Shown one piece after another: positions 11,401-22,735 of a stretch of 64,000 nt of DNA; position 1 is the first letter of the stretch, and every line of letters starts with the position of its first letter. This DNA comes from Malurus cyaneus samueli (lineage: Eukaryota > Chordata > Aves > Passeriformes > Maluridae): contig CM019220.1 in assembly GCA_009741485.1 (NCBI GenBank), forward strand, positions 31,378,185 to 31,442,184. Direction: 5' to 3'. A program made the translations under genes and the position numbers. The notes below the pieces were generated by a model. That model was not told the origin of the DNA, made no database searches, and saw only the letters and a list, made by a program, of their open reading frames with translations.

Positions 11401-13809
11401 AAGGAAGGCAGTACTTTTATTCCTTCATTCCTTTTTCCTTCCCTTGGCCATCAACTGAAGACAGTGATGGGGAGTGTTAAATAATACTTTTTAATCTCAA
11501 AGGGATTTTCTATTGTTGTTCAATTCCACAATTTGGGGAATACATGAGTGCTGCCACTCTCCATAATTAAGGCTTCTACTTTTGCTCATCCAGTTCTCCC
11601 TTTTCTTGTCCCTGACTGTAAATGAGACAGAGCACAGTGCCCTTCCTAGGTCTTGAAATAGATACCAGAGTATTCTTTCATTCTTTTTAAGAGCATCTTT
11701 GGATTCAGAACAGCAGTGTTCTGTCACTGTAGAAGTTACAACTTCCACAGAAACTTTAATTCATACAGGTCTTCCATTCAAAAAGTAGGAAAGTGAGAAT
11801 TGGCAGCAGCTATTCCAGCACAATTCTCTGATTAGATTTTGTATTAATTGGTGAATACAACTTTGATATATTCAAAATAAAATAATTCTCTAACAAATCT
11901 TGCCTGCCAGCATGACAACTGTATAGCAGTCTTTAGTGAAGTCCATGATCACTTCATTTATTCTTAATGACTTTAAGTATTTTGTAATTTGGTGTAGTGC
12001 TTGCTGTTGAGCTGCCTAGTCCATATGCGATAATAATTTAAACATTTTTCATACCAGTTGGGGGTTTTGCAGTTTTGTTTTTTAAGGGCTTGGGGGTGGG
12101 TTTTGGGTTTTTTTTATATTTAAGTATTCAGTGGATCAAATTAATTATCAGGTTTATGTATCTTTTAGAAATACAGTAATACAGGACACGATGGGTAATA
12201 TATTTGGGGTTTCTAGCAGCTTTGATGTCACTGTCTGTTGTGCAGTATTCAAATTCTTGGAATAACCAAAACTATCGTAGCTGATCTAATGAAGAGCAAT
12301 AGTTTCCATTTCCTTCTGTGTCATCATTTTCTATACAAAGTGAGTCTTCCTTGAAGGAATTACTGTAAGAGACTTAAAGATCACAAGTGCCTCAAATCAC
12401 TGAAGGACTTTGCCCACGTCTGTGACTGCAGGATCCCACCCTGCTGAATATAGTCCTGACTTGATATAAGAGAAAGGTGGGATTGTGGTCCAGTTTCTCA
12501 GGCCTAAGGAGAAGTAAATAAGGCTGGGGGAGAATGTACCCCCACGGTAAACCGTCTGAGCAGCTGTGCTGAAAATGAGCTCTGGCTGAGCCCAGCAGGG
12601 GGAGGCCGCAGCCCAGCACTGCAGGCACTCAAAAAAAGACTGAGATGGGACTAATTAGCATTGGAAGCGAGGGAATCACCTAACAATAGAATAGGAGAGC
12701 TCTGTAGCCAATGAGCATTGAGCCTTTGCTCCAATGTGTAAATGGTGAGAAGTTTTGAGTGACCTCAGGACAGCGCAGCACAGGGAAGCCAGGGTGAAGA
12801 GGATGAGGGGCACACCGGGTGGATCCATGGGTGGTGACTATCTTCTATTTGAACTCGCTTTCTCACTCTCTTTCCTCTCCCTCCTCTGTTTCCGATTTCT
12901 TTCTCTCTATCTCATATTTGCTGTTAAATAAAATCCCGACTCTTGACTATGGCATATGGTCTCATTTGCACCTTAATTTGGGCAGAGGCATCTCTCAGTA
13001 ATTGGATCTCTGCTTTCTTGAATTAATTTCCTCTAAGTGTTACTTCCATGTGGATGGCTTTGTAAAACACAAAATTCCATTTTTACATTTTCCAAGAGTA
13101 CTACTGTTGGTTGATTTTGTCAGTACTCTGACTTTTCCTCATAGGTGAGCAATATCCAGAATGTCTGGAACTTGGATAAGTTTTTATATTTGCACATAAA
13201 ATTTCTCTTAAATTCCTTGTAGCTATTATTCCCATATTTAAGTGGGATGTGTGTGTGAATACCTGTGTCTAACATGATAAATGAATGGCTAAGTTAAAGT
13301 CATATGCTTATTTGAGCATGACTTGAATTTTTACTCAATTAAAAGAGCAGAACTTAAAGAATGTTGGGCTGCTCCTTATCTTGAGGATCATAATGTTCAA
13401 TTACATGGATGATTCAGTAAAAGTTAAAGAAAAAAAGTCCAAAGGAAAGGCATTTTTAGCTTTTTTTTTGTAAATACATCATGTGATCATGTTTTTATTG
13501 AATGGAGTGGTTCATTCACTGTGTCTTATTGTATTGGTTTTATATCTGAACCCTGGAGTGTTTATTCTTGACAATATCATCTTGTAAACTTGTCCATTTA
13601 TAAATGGAATAGAGATAAAATAAACTTCTAAATTGTTTTTTATCTTTTAGCTTCCAGAAATGCTTCATGGAGATGGAGATAATGAAGAGCATGGTTATTG
13701 TCCTGTGGGGCAATTCATTCTTCAGAATCTAGGCCTGCTTTTTGGATTTGCCATCATGCTGGTGATTGCCCTCTATGAAGACAAAATTGTGCTTGACATC
13801 CAGTTTTGA
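2286..13809 (+). CDS. SLC39A10: Zinc transporter ZIP10, C-terminal half (7 exons, partial)
   Basis: LIV-1-subfamily ZIP transporter that imports zinc across the plasma membrane. Coding exons: 2286-2455, 3473-3688, 5012-5132, 6815-7183, 9005-9085, 10571-10761 and 13651-13809, all with GT donors, AG acceptors and compatible phases. Together they encode about 435 residues, the second half of a protein of about 830 aa in human. What is seen: TM1 and TM2 in the first exon; TM3 after a His-rich loop in the second; a charged cytosolic loop rich in His across exons three and four; TM4 with [12 protein letters not shown]5 with the family metal-site motif HELPHELGD split across the 9085/10571 junction; TM6 and TM7 in the sixth exon; TM8 and the C-terminal DIQF stop in the last. 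No frameshift or internal stop was found. Identification rests on near-identity with human ZIP10 recalled from memory. ZIP6 is the closest alternative, but the loop sequence and the STK17B neighbourhood fit ZIP10. Confidence 0.95.
3247..3456. repeat. Cluster of three short tandem duplications
   Basis: Three independent small duplications lie within 210 bp: ATTGATTAGGGTAATGA at 3247 and again at 3275; GAAGAAAATACAAAA twice near 3328 and 3349; and TGTTGGTGTCAC twice in direct succession at about 3433-3456. The last one ends 16 bp before the exon at 3473. Confidence 0.8.
3473..3688 (+). CDS. SLC39A10: SLC39A10 exon: His-rich loop and TM3
   Basis: Exactly 72 codons. The first 28 or so residues form a loop with repeated His ([12 protein letters not shown], then [11 protein letters not shown]), which is typical of zinc-sensing loops in LIV-1 ZIPs. 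TM3 follows ([18 protein letters not shown]). The acceptor is CCCCAG and the donor GTAGGC. Confidence 0.95.
5012..5132 (+). CDS. SLC39A10: SLC39A10 exon: cytosolic loop, first part
   Basis: Forty codons plus one base. It encodes a hydrophilic stretch containing [12 protein letters not shown] and [10 protein letters not shown], which matches the ZIP10 intracellular loop. The acceptor is TTGCAG and the donor GTAGGC. Confidence 0.93.
6815..7183 (+). CDS. SLC39A10: SLC39A10 exon: large His-rich loop and TM4
   Basis: Longest coding exon in the window (369 bp). The loop ([18 protein letters not shown], then several HS, HH and HGH clusters ending [13 protein letters not shown]) leads into TM4 with the conserved metal-site helix [16 protein letters not shown]. 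The exon ends at phase 1 before GTAAGC. Confidence 0.95.
7582..7610. repeat. Perfect inverted repeat (12-bp arms, 5-bp loop)
   Basis: Arms TATAATTCTATG (7582-7593) and CATAGAATTATA (7599-7610) are exact reverse complements around TTAAA. One step further out, three of four bases also pair. It lies in an SLC39A10 intron within very AT-rich DNA. It could be a remnant of a small palindromic element or chance in AT-rich sequence. Confidence 0.8.
9005..9085 (+). CDS. SLC39A10: SLC39A10 exon: TM4/TM5 with HELPHE
   Basis: An 81-bp exon encoding [20 protein letters not shown] followed by ELPHEL. It carries most of the HEXPHEXGD signature of the LIV-1 subfamily, whose His residues line the zinc path. 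A long T-run (about 8980-9000) forms the acceptor tract. Confidence 0.95.
10571..10761 (+). CDS. SLC39A10: SLC39A10 exon: TM5 end, TM6, TM7
   Basis: Completes HELPHELGD with [11 protein letters not shown], then TM6 ([19 protein letters not shown]) and TM7 ([20 protein letters not shown]). It is visibly more GC-rich at third positions than the flanking exons. The donor is GTACGG. Confidence 0.95.
12390..13010 (+). mobile_element. LTR-like block (possible solo LTR), approximate limits
   Basis: This block differs in composition from the surrounding intron. It has a GC-richer first half with AGCCAATGAG (a CCAAT-type box near 12710), then a C/T-rich tract of TCTCTTTCCTCTCCC type. A strong polyadenylation signal, AATAAA at 12927-12932, is followed by GACTCTTGACTATGG and GT/T-rich sequence. 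A CCAAT box, then an AATAAA, then a short downstream segment is the layout of an endogenous-retrovirus LTR. No retroviral coding sequence is present, so a solo LTR is the natural reading. I could not find target-site duplications, and the ends are estimates. Confidence 0.45.
13651..13809 (+). CDS. SLC39A10: SLC39A10 last coding exon: TM8 and stop
   Basis: Encodes [15 protein letters not shown], then TM8 ([19 protein letters not shown]) and ends [10 protein letters not shown] with TGA at 13807-13809. Confidence 0.95.
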   Translation, partial: LPEMLHGDGDNEEHGYCPVGQFILQNLGLLFGFAIMLVIALYEDKIVLDIQF

Positions 13810-16800
13810 CCTGATGCTGGTAATCACTGTGGTTGCAATCTGTTGCTGTCTGGCTTTGAGTCTGCGCTGTGTCACTGTGTGCACATTGCTCAGAGGACAC
13901 GCGGTGCTTGCACTACTTACACCAGGACAGGAGATTCCTTTCTGCCTAGAGTAGCTTCTGCTTTTCTCTAATCCCATCAGATGATTTTACCCAATGCACC
14001 TCCTAAACTCAAGTGAGCAATGTTTAGGAAACACTAAATCTAGAAATAAGGGCCCAGGTCAGTATGCTGTATAGGGAGCACTCACTGCTTGCTTAAGAAA
14101 GAAAAAGTACAGGGAATTATCTCATTTGGGAAAATACCATTCCAGTAGTGCACTTGGACAGAAGATGTTACAGCTGAAACTCACACCTGTGCAAGGAACC
14201 CAAAGAAACATTTAGTGCCACAGTCTTGAGTAGAGCTTAGATATCTCTATGTTTGTATAGATTTATATATATACAGATGTGCATACATATAAACGTGTGT
14301 GAGCACCTCTGTATATATATCTATTAATCCTGTGCTAATTTTTCTGCATAGTGGTGACTTGAATTATTTACTCTTACAACAGGATATGACTGGAAACCAC
14401 TATGCTGGCTTAATTTTTTAAAAAGAACCCCCAAACCTAAATACTGTGTTCTTAATTTATTGTTGAGCTGCACTCCATCATTCCAAAGCTCCTGTGTAAG
14501 AAGGCAAGCTGTTGCCATGTACTCTGCAAAGTGTTAACTTCTGTTGAGGGTCAGTTTGATAATATTTTTCCCAGCTGAGAATTATTTGATATTTATTCCT
14601 TGATATTAGTAGGAAAATGCAAAATGCAGTAGAATTAGTGTTAGCTTGGGGAAATCCCTGACATTGGAGTTATTGAGTTGTTTCTGGTTCTTTCTTACAG
14701 ACGCTTAACATGTATTGTGTGCCACTTGCAGCATAAACTACTGAAGAATTGTGGCTGTGAATTTGTGCAAACACTTTTAACAAGAGAATCCATGTGGGAA
14801 TTTCTCCATTTTTTAAAATTATTATTTTGGACTGTTTTCTTCTCTTCATGTTAAAACAATCCAAGGTGCAAGATGCTAGTTCCTGAAGCTGGGCACAAGG
14901 GTTAAATTACGCTCTGTGTATGTTGTACTGGTAGGGTATTTACTGTAACAGCAGATCAAATCTGTTCCTACAATGCCTTTGATATCAGACATTGTGACAC
15001 CAGCCATTTCTGGCAGTAAAGAGTATGTAAGATTTCTACTTCCAGTATAAAGGAGTTCATTTCTATGATATTTTTTTACAATTTTGGTATTTAAATTAGA
15101 TTATTAAAAAGCAGATGTGGTAGAAACATGGTATGTGTCATTTGGAAGAATAGACTGAAAATTTGGGCCTTAACTTGCTGGGACTAGCTGTCCTAGATGA
15201 GATGATTGTGCTGACAGGCGTATACTGCCAGACATGAGTTAGTTCTTCTTGTACCCATCTCCTTAAAAAAAAAGTTGTGAGTTTGTGAGGAGTGCAAGTT
15301 GATTCTGTAGTACCAGTCCTAAGCATGGTAGTGGCTTTTTTAAAAGACATCCAGTTTGTCTCTCTTCTGTGTCTGCCAGGTGAAAGCTGTACTTTGACTA
15401 TGTGCCGTAAGTTTTAAAGTTCCGGTCTGCTTGGTGCCAGTGTAGCTGCTAAAAACACTAATCCCAGCGCCTTTAATGAGAGCCAGTGGGTATCTGCATT
15501 CCATTTCAAGTTGACGTGTTTCCTGGGGCCCTTTACTTTTGGAGCTTCATTGGTCTGTTTAGCTTTTACTGAGAGCAGCTCATGTGTTCAAAGGTATCAG
15601 TTGGTTGCCAGTATTTCCTCCTAATGCAGTATCAGGAAACAGTATTAAGGGTCCATTTCAAAGAAGAGCGCAGTTTCTTCAGTGAAGAAGCCAAAATCCC
15701 AGAGTTCAGGCACGCAGCCATTTGATGTTCTGAACTCAGGTTTTCTTTTTTTCCTCTTTAAACATGTTTACTGTAGAACCCTAATTAGCAAACACACTGT
15801 TACTAGCTTCAGATTGCTGAATTTCTGCGGTGTAAAGCTCCTGAATGACATTTTTACAAAGTGCCCGTGTTAGGTCAATGAGACATAACTCCCTGGATAC
15901 CTTCTGAGGATTTGAGTTTAAACAGTCTCTGTTTCTTGTGTATTAAACTGGCTGACTTAGTTTTTCCTTTCTGTTAATTCTGTCAAGTGTAAGGGGCTCA
16001 TTATGCAGCTGAACTGATGTTTTGTCAAACCATTTTTTAAAGTTTATTTCTCTTAATTTTTTTCAAATGAAGTTTTCTGTATTTCTGGTAGTATATTTAC
16101 TGTTGTATTAGTTGGAATGTGGTTATAGCTTAATACACTGCCTCTGTAGGAAAATAGTTAACTTCCTTCCAAGACCATCTTCAGACAAGGGAAAAACATG
16201 GTCATTGAAGGTAGGTACTGTATTTTTCATGGAATATAGGTTGTTTACTTTTATTTTCTAGTATTTATTGCAAATGTAACAGAGCAGTGAAACAGCTGTG
16301 ACTTCTCTATGTTTCCACCAGTATTGAATTCTAGATGATTCTAATGTACACTTTTGGGTCATGTTACAGACAATCTGAATTCCACTACATTTCTACTGGG
16401 CTTCAACATTCCATTTTGCTTGAATCCAGAGTCTCATTTAACTTGTATTTGTTGGAGGGCATAAATGTTACTTGTATATTACAATGCTGTCACTGTGTGA
16501 CATCCCATATGAATTCTGATGTAAATCACATTGCACTCAATCCGCTGTGATTATGCTTAGAAAATGTTGTAGTTGCTAGATGCAGTGTGATTTTTATTTT
16601 TTTTCTTTCCTCTCCCTATTAACAACTGAGTCTATGGTTTAAAATGTGATGATGGTCCAATAAGATAACTTGCTGAGCTGTTGGTTTTTTTTGTTATAAC
16701 TAAATCATTTTTTTTAAATTTTATAAAGCTGGAAATTATCAAATGCTGTTTTGTTCATTGTCAACAGTGTTGTGTTCATTTTATGTATGTTCCTTATACA

Positions 16801-16840
16801 TAAGGAGCCTTCAGAAAATAAAAAATTATTCAAGGAGCAG
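13810..16840 (+). other. SLC39A10: SLC39A10 3' untranslated region
   Basis: AT-rich, no coding potential, directly downstream of the stop. Possible earlier polyadenylation hexamers of the ATTAAA type occur near 15100 and at 15942. The best canonical signal is AATAAA at 16817-16822. The 3' limit is inferred from that signal only. Confidence 0.55.
16817..16822 (+). terminator. SLC39A10: Candidate distal polyadenylation signal of SLC39A10
   Basis: Canonical AATAAA followed within about 40 bp by T/GT-rich sequence (16845-16890). It is the first unambiguous AATAAA after the stop codon that I noticed. Confidence 0.5.
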
Positions 16841-19079
16841 ATATTTTTACTGGGTCTTACGAAGTTTGATTACTTTCATGTTTTAATATTCTGTCTCACA
16901 TGCAACATTGTAAAAAAACTCAATTGGATTTCTCTTTTTACATGACATTGCTAATTTAATTTTACTTGCTGGAAAAGCAACTCAACTTTATTTTCCTAAG
17001 TTCTATTTTAAGTGGCTTAATTACCAACCCCAGATCTACCAGCAGTTCAAGAGGACTGTGTTGCATTCACTTCAGAAGGCCAATTTTGCCATTTAGTGTG
17101 ACAGTCTCTGTGAGGTGTGGGGTATGTAGAGAAACAGAGAGTGCTTCAGAAAAGCTGTGGTGAGCTCTGCGAGTGTGTCACAGAATGTGGTCACTTGTGG
17201 AGATGTCACTTGGCATCAACAGACACAATAGGAGTGGCATTGGACAAATCTGGGTAAATGGGGTGAGCTCATCTGTGACAGCTTCGGGCTCTAAGGGAGG
17301 CAGTCACAGAGCTGACTCTGGGGCTTGAGTAAGATTAGAATAGTCCTGCAATTTTGCCCTTCAGAGTGCTGTTTATCACTTCTTTCAGTTCAGCAGATAT
17401 CACAACAAGCCCCTTAAAGAAAATCTGGGAAGGAAGATGTCAAAATACTTTGCTTAATAGGCTTGCTTAAACAATTAAAAACCAGCATCTGTACAACAGA
17501 TGTTACAAACTTCTGGGGAAGTCAGATAGGAGCAATACTGAAAACAAGAATAGTGGGTCAGGGGATTTCATGGACAGTTACTGCAATCTTCTGGCTGTAG
17601 TCTGATCCTATAGCCATTGGATTGCCTGGAGGAATGATCCATAGTCTCTTATGGAAAAGCTGCCCATACTGGAAAATTCCCACTCCCATGCTTCAGAAAC
17701 CTGGTCTTCCCTAAACACTTCCGAGTTTTGCGACCTTTAAACCCTCTTCACTATTCTTGTTTCAAAGTCTGTGGCATTGCTACAAGTGCCTTACTCTAAA
17801 GCAGCAGAATTGCCTCTCTTACTGTAGTGAAAGGTACTCACTTAGAACTAACAAAACCCAGTTGCCTACAGATGTCTTTCTCCTGAGTTTTGGTATCAAT
17901 CACCAGACTGTACCTGGTTTACAAACTGGACTAGAACTGGCCAAGGAGCTGAAAATAGTTAAAAGCTGGAGGAAGTAGGAGATACGTAAACTGACTGGCC
18001 ATTCACAAAATGCTTCATCAGGAAGAAAGAAAAAATATTAAACCAAAAGAAAAGCCTTAAAATAGTCTTAAGTGGAACGGTAATTTCACCAACACAACGA
18101 AGTTCAATGAAAACTTATACCTGTAAATGCACTAATATGGATATACAGTAGGAGGTTAGGATAAGATGGTGTGTGACTGTACATACCTGTGTAAGAAGAA
18201 TGTTGTCAAATAACAGTTGTTCCTGACTGATCCTTGGTAACATCAGCATTTTTGGTCATTCCAAAGATCTCTGGGGAAGGATTCAGTGGAATTGTCTTTG
18301 TATGTTCAATACAGCTTTGATACGGAAAAAAGGTGGGGGAAAAATACCTCTAGACCAAAAAGAAGATGCAGAAGCGGTCAGTTGGCCTACAAGAGGCCAT
18401 AAACTGTACCTCAAAACCACTACAAGCTTTGCCAGTGCGATAAATAGTGTGTAAACTAAGATCTAAAACGTAATACCAGGGCTGTCCCTCACAAATTCCT
18501 TTGGTCCATCCTCTTGCCCTCAAATCAAGATTGGCATTGCTAAACTAATTTCTGAAAAATTTCTGATAGCTGATGAAAATTCTCTTAAAATGAGATACCG
18601 GGCTGCTGCAGCACTTCTCCCAGGCCCACTGCTTGCTTGCCACATATCTGAAGGTGTTTTGCTGTTGACTGACACTGTTCCTGTGTGATAAATTAAGCTG
18701 GTTACTGTGGCCTTTCAGAGTGCCTCTGTTAGATATAATGAACTATTTCTCTTATGCCTATTTTAAAATGCTTTTAACTTCACTGGGCTGTGTTTCTCCC
18801 TTACTGTCCCCTGAGTGTGCTGACACACACAGCAGAGTCAATTTAGATGACAGTAATTGTGTGGTGTTTACATAATGTCCCTTTTCTAGAAGTCACTGAA
18901 AGGAAGGTGAGATTAAGCCACAAAAGCAAACTGTGACTGAGTAAACACTGAGACACATATCAATGTCAGTAAAAATACATCTGTTTTCTTAAAAAAAAAA
19001 TGCTGTTGGTAGTTCTCTTGTTCTGGGATACTTACATCTCCTTCAGTAGAGGCAAATAAACACCACTTGGCTCATGTAA
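16841..19079. other. Intergenic, nothing recognised
   Basis: AT-rich sequence downstream of SLC39A10. Short reading frames on both strands show no family motif. I see no interspersed repeat that I can name. Confidence 0.4.
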
Positions 19080-19500
19080 TCGACATTTGTAATGATTTCT
19101 GAGGAAAACAGCATGTTGAGAACACTTCCAGAGTCAATGCCAGTCCTCAGTGCCTCTGGCATGATTGCATTCCACAGTCCCACAGTGAGGAGCTCAGCTG
19201 GCACCTCCTGCAGGAAAGCAGGACAGGGATCTGAGCAGCAGCCTAGCACTTCCCTGGGCAGCCCTAGCAGGATCACTGTCATTTACTTGGAAGGCATCCA
19301 GAATTCTCACTGCAAAGTTTAAAAGCTGTTAATTACTTCTGCTCCTTCATGCTTGAACCATTTGATCTCCAGCTCTTCAAATACTTTTTAATAATCATCC
19401 CTCAAGTCACCCAACCACTGCTGCCTTTGAAGAATAGCACCAAAAATTTCCATAGTAATACAATTGAAACTCCTTAAATACAAGTTTATGGAAAACTTTT
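19080..19500 (-). pseudogene. Unidentified coding-like sequence, apparently decayed
   Basis: On the minus strand this stretch translates like conserved protein with breaks. One segment (about 19320-19465) contains FGAILQRQQWLGDLRDDY, a TAA stop, then VFEELEIKWFKHEGAEVINS. After a TTTGCAG acceptor-like site it continues as VRILDAFQVNDSD and ARAAQGSARLLLRSL. It then shifts frame into VPAELLTVGLWNAIMPEAL, followed within about 10 residues by GSVLNMLFSSEIITNVDYMS, and stops near 19046. The residue mix (WLGDL, acidic and hydrophobic alternation) is unlike random intergenic translation. I do not recognise the family, and it does not match the dynein C-terminus. It could be a dead gene or retrocopy. 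Confidence 0.35.
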
Positions 19501-20089
19501 CCAAAATTCTCTCTTGTTTGTCATCTGAATAAAATAAATGTCTGCTGTCAAAAGGCTATAGCTATGCTTGTAATTTTTTTAAATTTATTTAGTTTTTTTA
19601 GAAAAAAATCAAACATGCTTAAAATCTTGAGGTTGGGACAAGCTGGACTCTCTTAGGTGCATAACAAGAAAAAATTACAAGTGATAACAAAAAATTATTT
19701 GCAGGAAGGCAAGAATGGGTGATGCATTGAAAACTGGGATGAAGCAAAACAGACAAAGTACAAAGAAATATTTACTACATACAGTTTAAAAAAGTTTCCC
19801 TCCCTGCTAGGAACTGTATTTGTTATTTGTTCAGAACCTTTGGTCACATAATAGGAGGACATCCCTGTCACAACCACCACCCCCCTATTCTCCCTCTGGA
19901 AAGACACATCTCCATGAAGTTCTTGAATCACTTGCTGTTTATCACATTATTGCTTGGCTTTGCCTGTTTAACCAGATTGATCACCAGAATCACACCAGGC
20001 TGACAGTGAAGGTAACTCCCCTCTCCTTGCCCATCCATAGCTTTACCACATTTTGGCCAAACTAGAACATAAAGGAGTGCCTTGTATTG

Positions 20090-20420
20090 CTGGCAAATTG
20101 CAGAGAAGCTTTATGGCATACACCCACCTCTGCGAACAGGCCAGGAGATGTCCTCTGCCAGAGTTCCTCAGTAGATCACTGTTGGTTTCACTCACAGCAG
20201 TCCAGGGGCTGGCACTGTCCCTGTCATGAATAGATCAGAGCCATCAGGGGTGGCATTGGGATATTCTACACCTTGCAGGAACAGTTCATTTCTCCTGTCC
20301 TGCACAGCAGCGCTGTCTTCATGTCACTCAGACCCCAGCTTTTCCTGCTCACACCCTTTGAGTCAGGGGAAATGTTTTCTTGACAAACAAAGGCATTCAG
20401 CACGAGGTTATTAAACGGTC
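20090..20420 (-). pseudogene. Second unidentified coding-like block, minus strand
   Basis: GC-richer than its surroundings. On the minus strand it is open for about 45 codons from FNNLVLNAFVCQENISPDSK. Another frame carries LFLQGVEYPNATPDGSDLFM and a third SETNSDLLRNSGRGHLLA, as expected if one ancestral frame had been broken by indels. It may belong to the same dead gene as the block at 19.08-19.50 kb. Between them (19.7-20.05 kb) two more open segments appear (HGDVSFQRENRGVVVVTGMS; GQGEGSYLHCQPGVILVINL). No family was recognised. Confidence 0.3.
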
Positions 20421-22735
20421 CTGAGCATCAGTTCCAAATAGTCTCTTAAACTTTTTTAAGGCCACTTATTGATATATATCTAATATACATTACATACAAC
20501 TCAATGTATGAGATCATGCATGTATACTTTTTTTTAAATACCATTGCATTATAAAATATTGCTCTCACACTATTTTAGCTTTTTATTTTATTCTTACCTT
20601 TTATTCTTACATTTTATTATTTTATTCTGGCCTTTACACAAAGACATCAAGTAGAAATATTTGATTTGGTTTGGCTTTCAATTGAGACCATTTAGCTAAA
20701 TGTCTAACACAACTTCATTTACATGATCTACATTAATTACAGAAAAACAATGCAAAATAATGTAGAATGTGATTGCAATTATAAAAACAGTGGCTAAGAT
20801 TTTCCTAGTCTTACCTTTTTTTAGAAAAAAACTTATCTAGAGAACTGTATTATTAATAGTATAGCAGCCACTTCCAATTGATGAAGTATGAGTCAAGCAA
20901 TAAAATAAAAATTAAATTTACTTGACTATTGCCAGTAATCAAAACTACTTTCCTTGCAATTGAAGACAACTATTTAATTTCTGAGGTTTCCCCCTACCCC
21001 AGATAATATTTACACATTTATCAGGGTCTGCTTTAAATGATTTACAAAGTTGCAACATTACTCACAGGTCTTCTGCAGTTGTTGGAAAAGTCAGGATCAG
21101 ATATTGGATATCAGATATTTAATGTACTGTATAGTTTAAAATACAATTTTAATCTTTTTTCATGTCATGCCACCTCTTATCCATCTTCCAGTGAAAAGCT
21201 CCAACTACCCATCTATTTAATCTGGAGCTATAAAATTCTGACAGTTTCAGAACACTCCTGAAAACAATATTCTCTTGAAGGATGTAGACAAGCTACTATA
21301 AAATGCAGAATACCTTTGCAGGTTGGTGACTGTCATTTTCACAGCACAGAGTTCTGATAGAACAAAAGCAGGAAATGCAAGAAATCTCAGAATGTATTGT
21401 TACGTGTATAATTTGACTTTCTAGTATTTTAACAGTACTTTTCTACATAAGAACTGATTTGAGCTGTTGGGAATTGTTTGTTTTTATTAAATGCCATATT
21501 AACAATAAAGAAAAAAAGTCTATTTTAATTCTGATGTGTAAAAGTTGACCTAGATTCCTCGGTTTTATATTACTATGGTGTTTTTTATTAAATAATTTAT
21601 TGCATATAATGCATATTTGAGGGGAAAAAAAAAGAACAAAAACGTTTTCCAATAGGATTGCTCACATGAAACATTTAAACTGTCATGGTTTTGTTCAATT
21701 TTTTCATTTTCCATTTGAAGTTACACAAACTAATTTGTTAAACAGATCACGACATCACAAGATTATAAAATATGCCAGAATATTTAACCTAGAGTTTCTT
21801 TGAAACGATAATTCATTCCTGAAAATAGTCTACTTGTATTAATTTAACACAAGTGCCTTGTGTTAAAGAGAAGCATGGAATCAATTTTAACATGTTTTTG
21901 GACAGTTAAAAACAGGTTTAAATTTAGTTTCCTTTGGCATTTCAACTTTTAGTTAAGCAAAGTTCCTTGCTTCATACAAACATACACACACACACACACA
22001 CATCAACTACATTAAAACAGAGATTAAAATACCTGATCAGCAAACTTAAGAAGGGCTGCCATGCAGTCAGCACGAGGAGAAACTAAATATCGGTGGTTGG
22101 AGGGCCCAGGTTATGAATGATAAATTCCAGCACCATTGGTATTATCTCAAAAAAGAAAACAAAAGGGAATTAAAGTGTCCCATTTTCATGTAACACATAT
22201 TACTCCAAACAGCTGAATATAAATTTCAAGGACAGTATTCCTGCATATAAAAGACACCAGTAGAGTCCCAGAGGAATAAATGATGTAGCATTTGTAAATC
22301 TAGGCAAAAACAATGTTCAAAGAGCTGACACTGGAAGTCCTATGCAAATGTTGTTTAATCTCATTTCTGTCACCACATCTGGACAGAATAATGTGCTGGA
22401 TTATTTTCTGCACTTACTCCATCTGTATTATGCAGAAGGTTTAAATGTTCAAGTCTCATGATTCAACACCTTTCAAAGGTGGTAAGATCTTACCTTAGAA
22501 AGCTGCTGCTGAAGACACCAGTGTTTAAACAGGAGAAGTTGACTGGATTCTGTACCAAAATAAGAGACAATTTATGAAATGACAGCTTAATGCATTGATC
22601 CTGTAAATCCTTACAGTGATGCATCTTAAAAATATTTTTATCTGCTCTATCTCTGGACACTATAATATTCAAAATAGAATAAAAAAGCTGGGAAAGCCTG
22701 CTAGTCAGGTGAAGCTTTTCTGGGCGAGGAATCTC
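20421..22735. other. Intergenic AT-rich DNA
   Basis: Low-complexity A/T runs and a short CA repeat at about 21981-22002; otherwise nothing recognised on either strand. Confidence 0.45.
21981..22002. repeat. CA dinucleotide microsatellite
   Basis: About ten CA units in a row, flanked by ACATA. Confidence 0.85.

Larger units (their letters stand above)
2456..13650 (+). other. SLC39A10: SLC39A10 introns between the listed exons
   Basis: The six introns (2456-3472, 3689-5011, 5133-6814, 7184-9004, 9086-10570, 10762-13650) hold no second gene that I can support. Notable content is listed separately: short tandem duplications at 3247-3456, a perfect 12-bp inverted repeat at 7582-7610, and an LTR-like block in the last intron. 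The rest is AT-rich DNA with scattered homopolymer runs. Confidence 0.6.

Noticed and set aside
12927..12932. AATAAA as the normal 3' end of SLC39A10
   Set aside because: It lies upstream of the final coding exon, which is intact and has consensus splicing, so it is not the main end of the gene.
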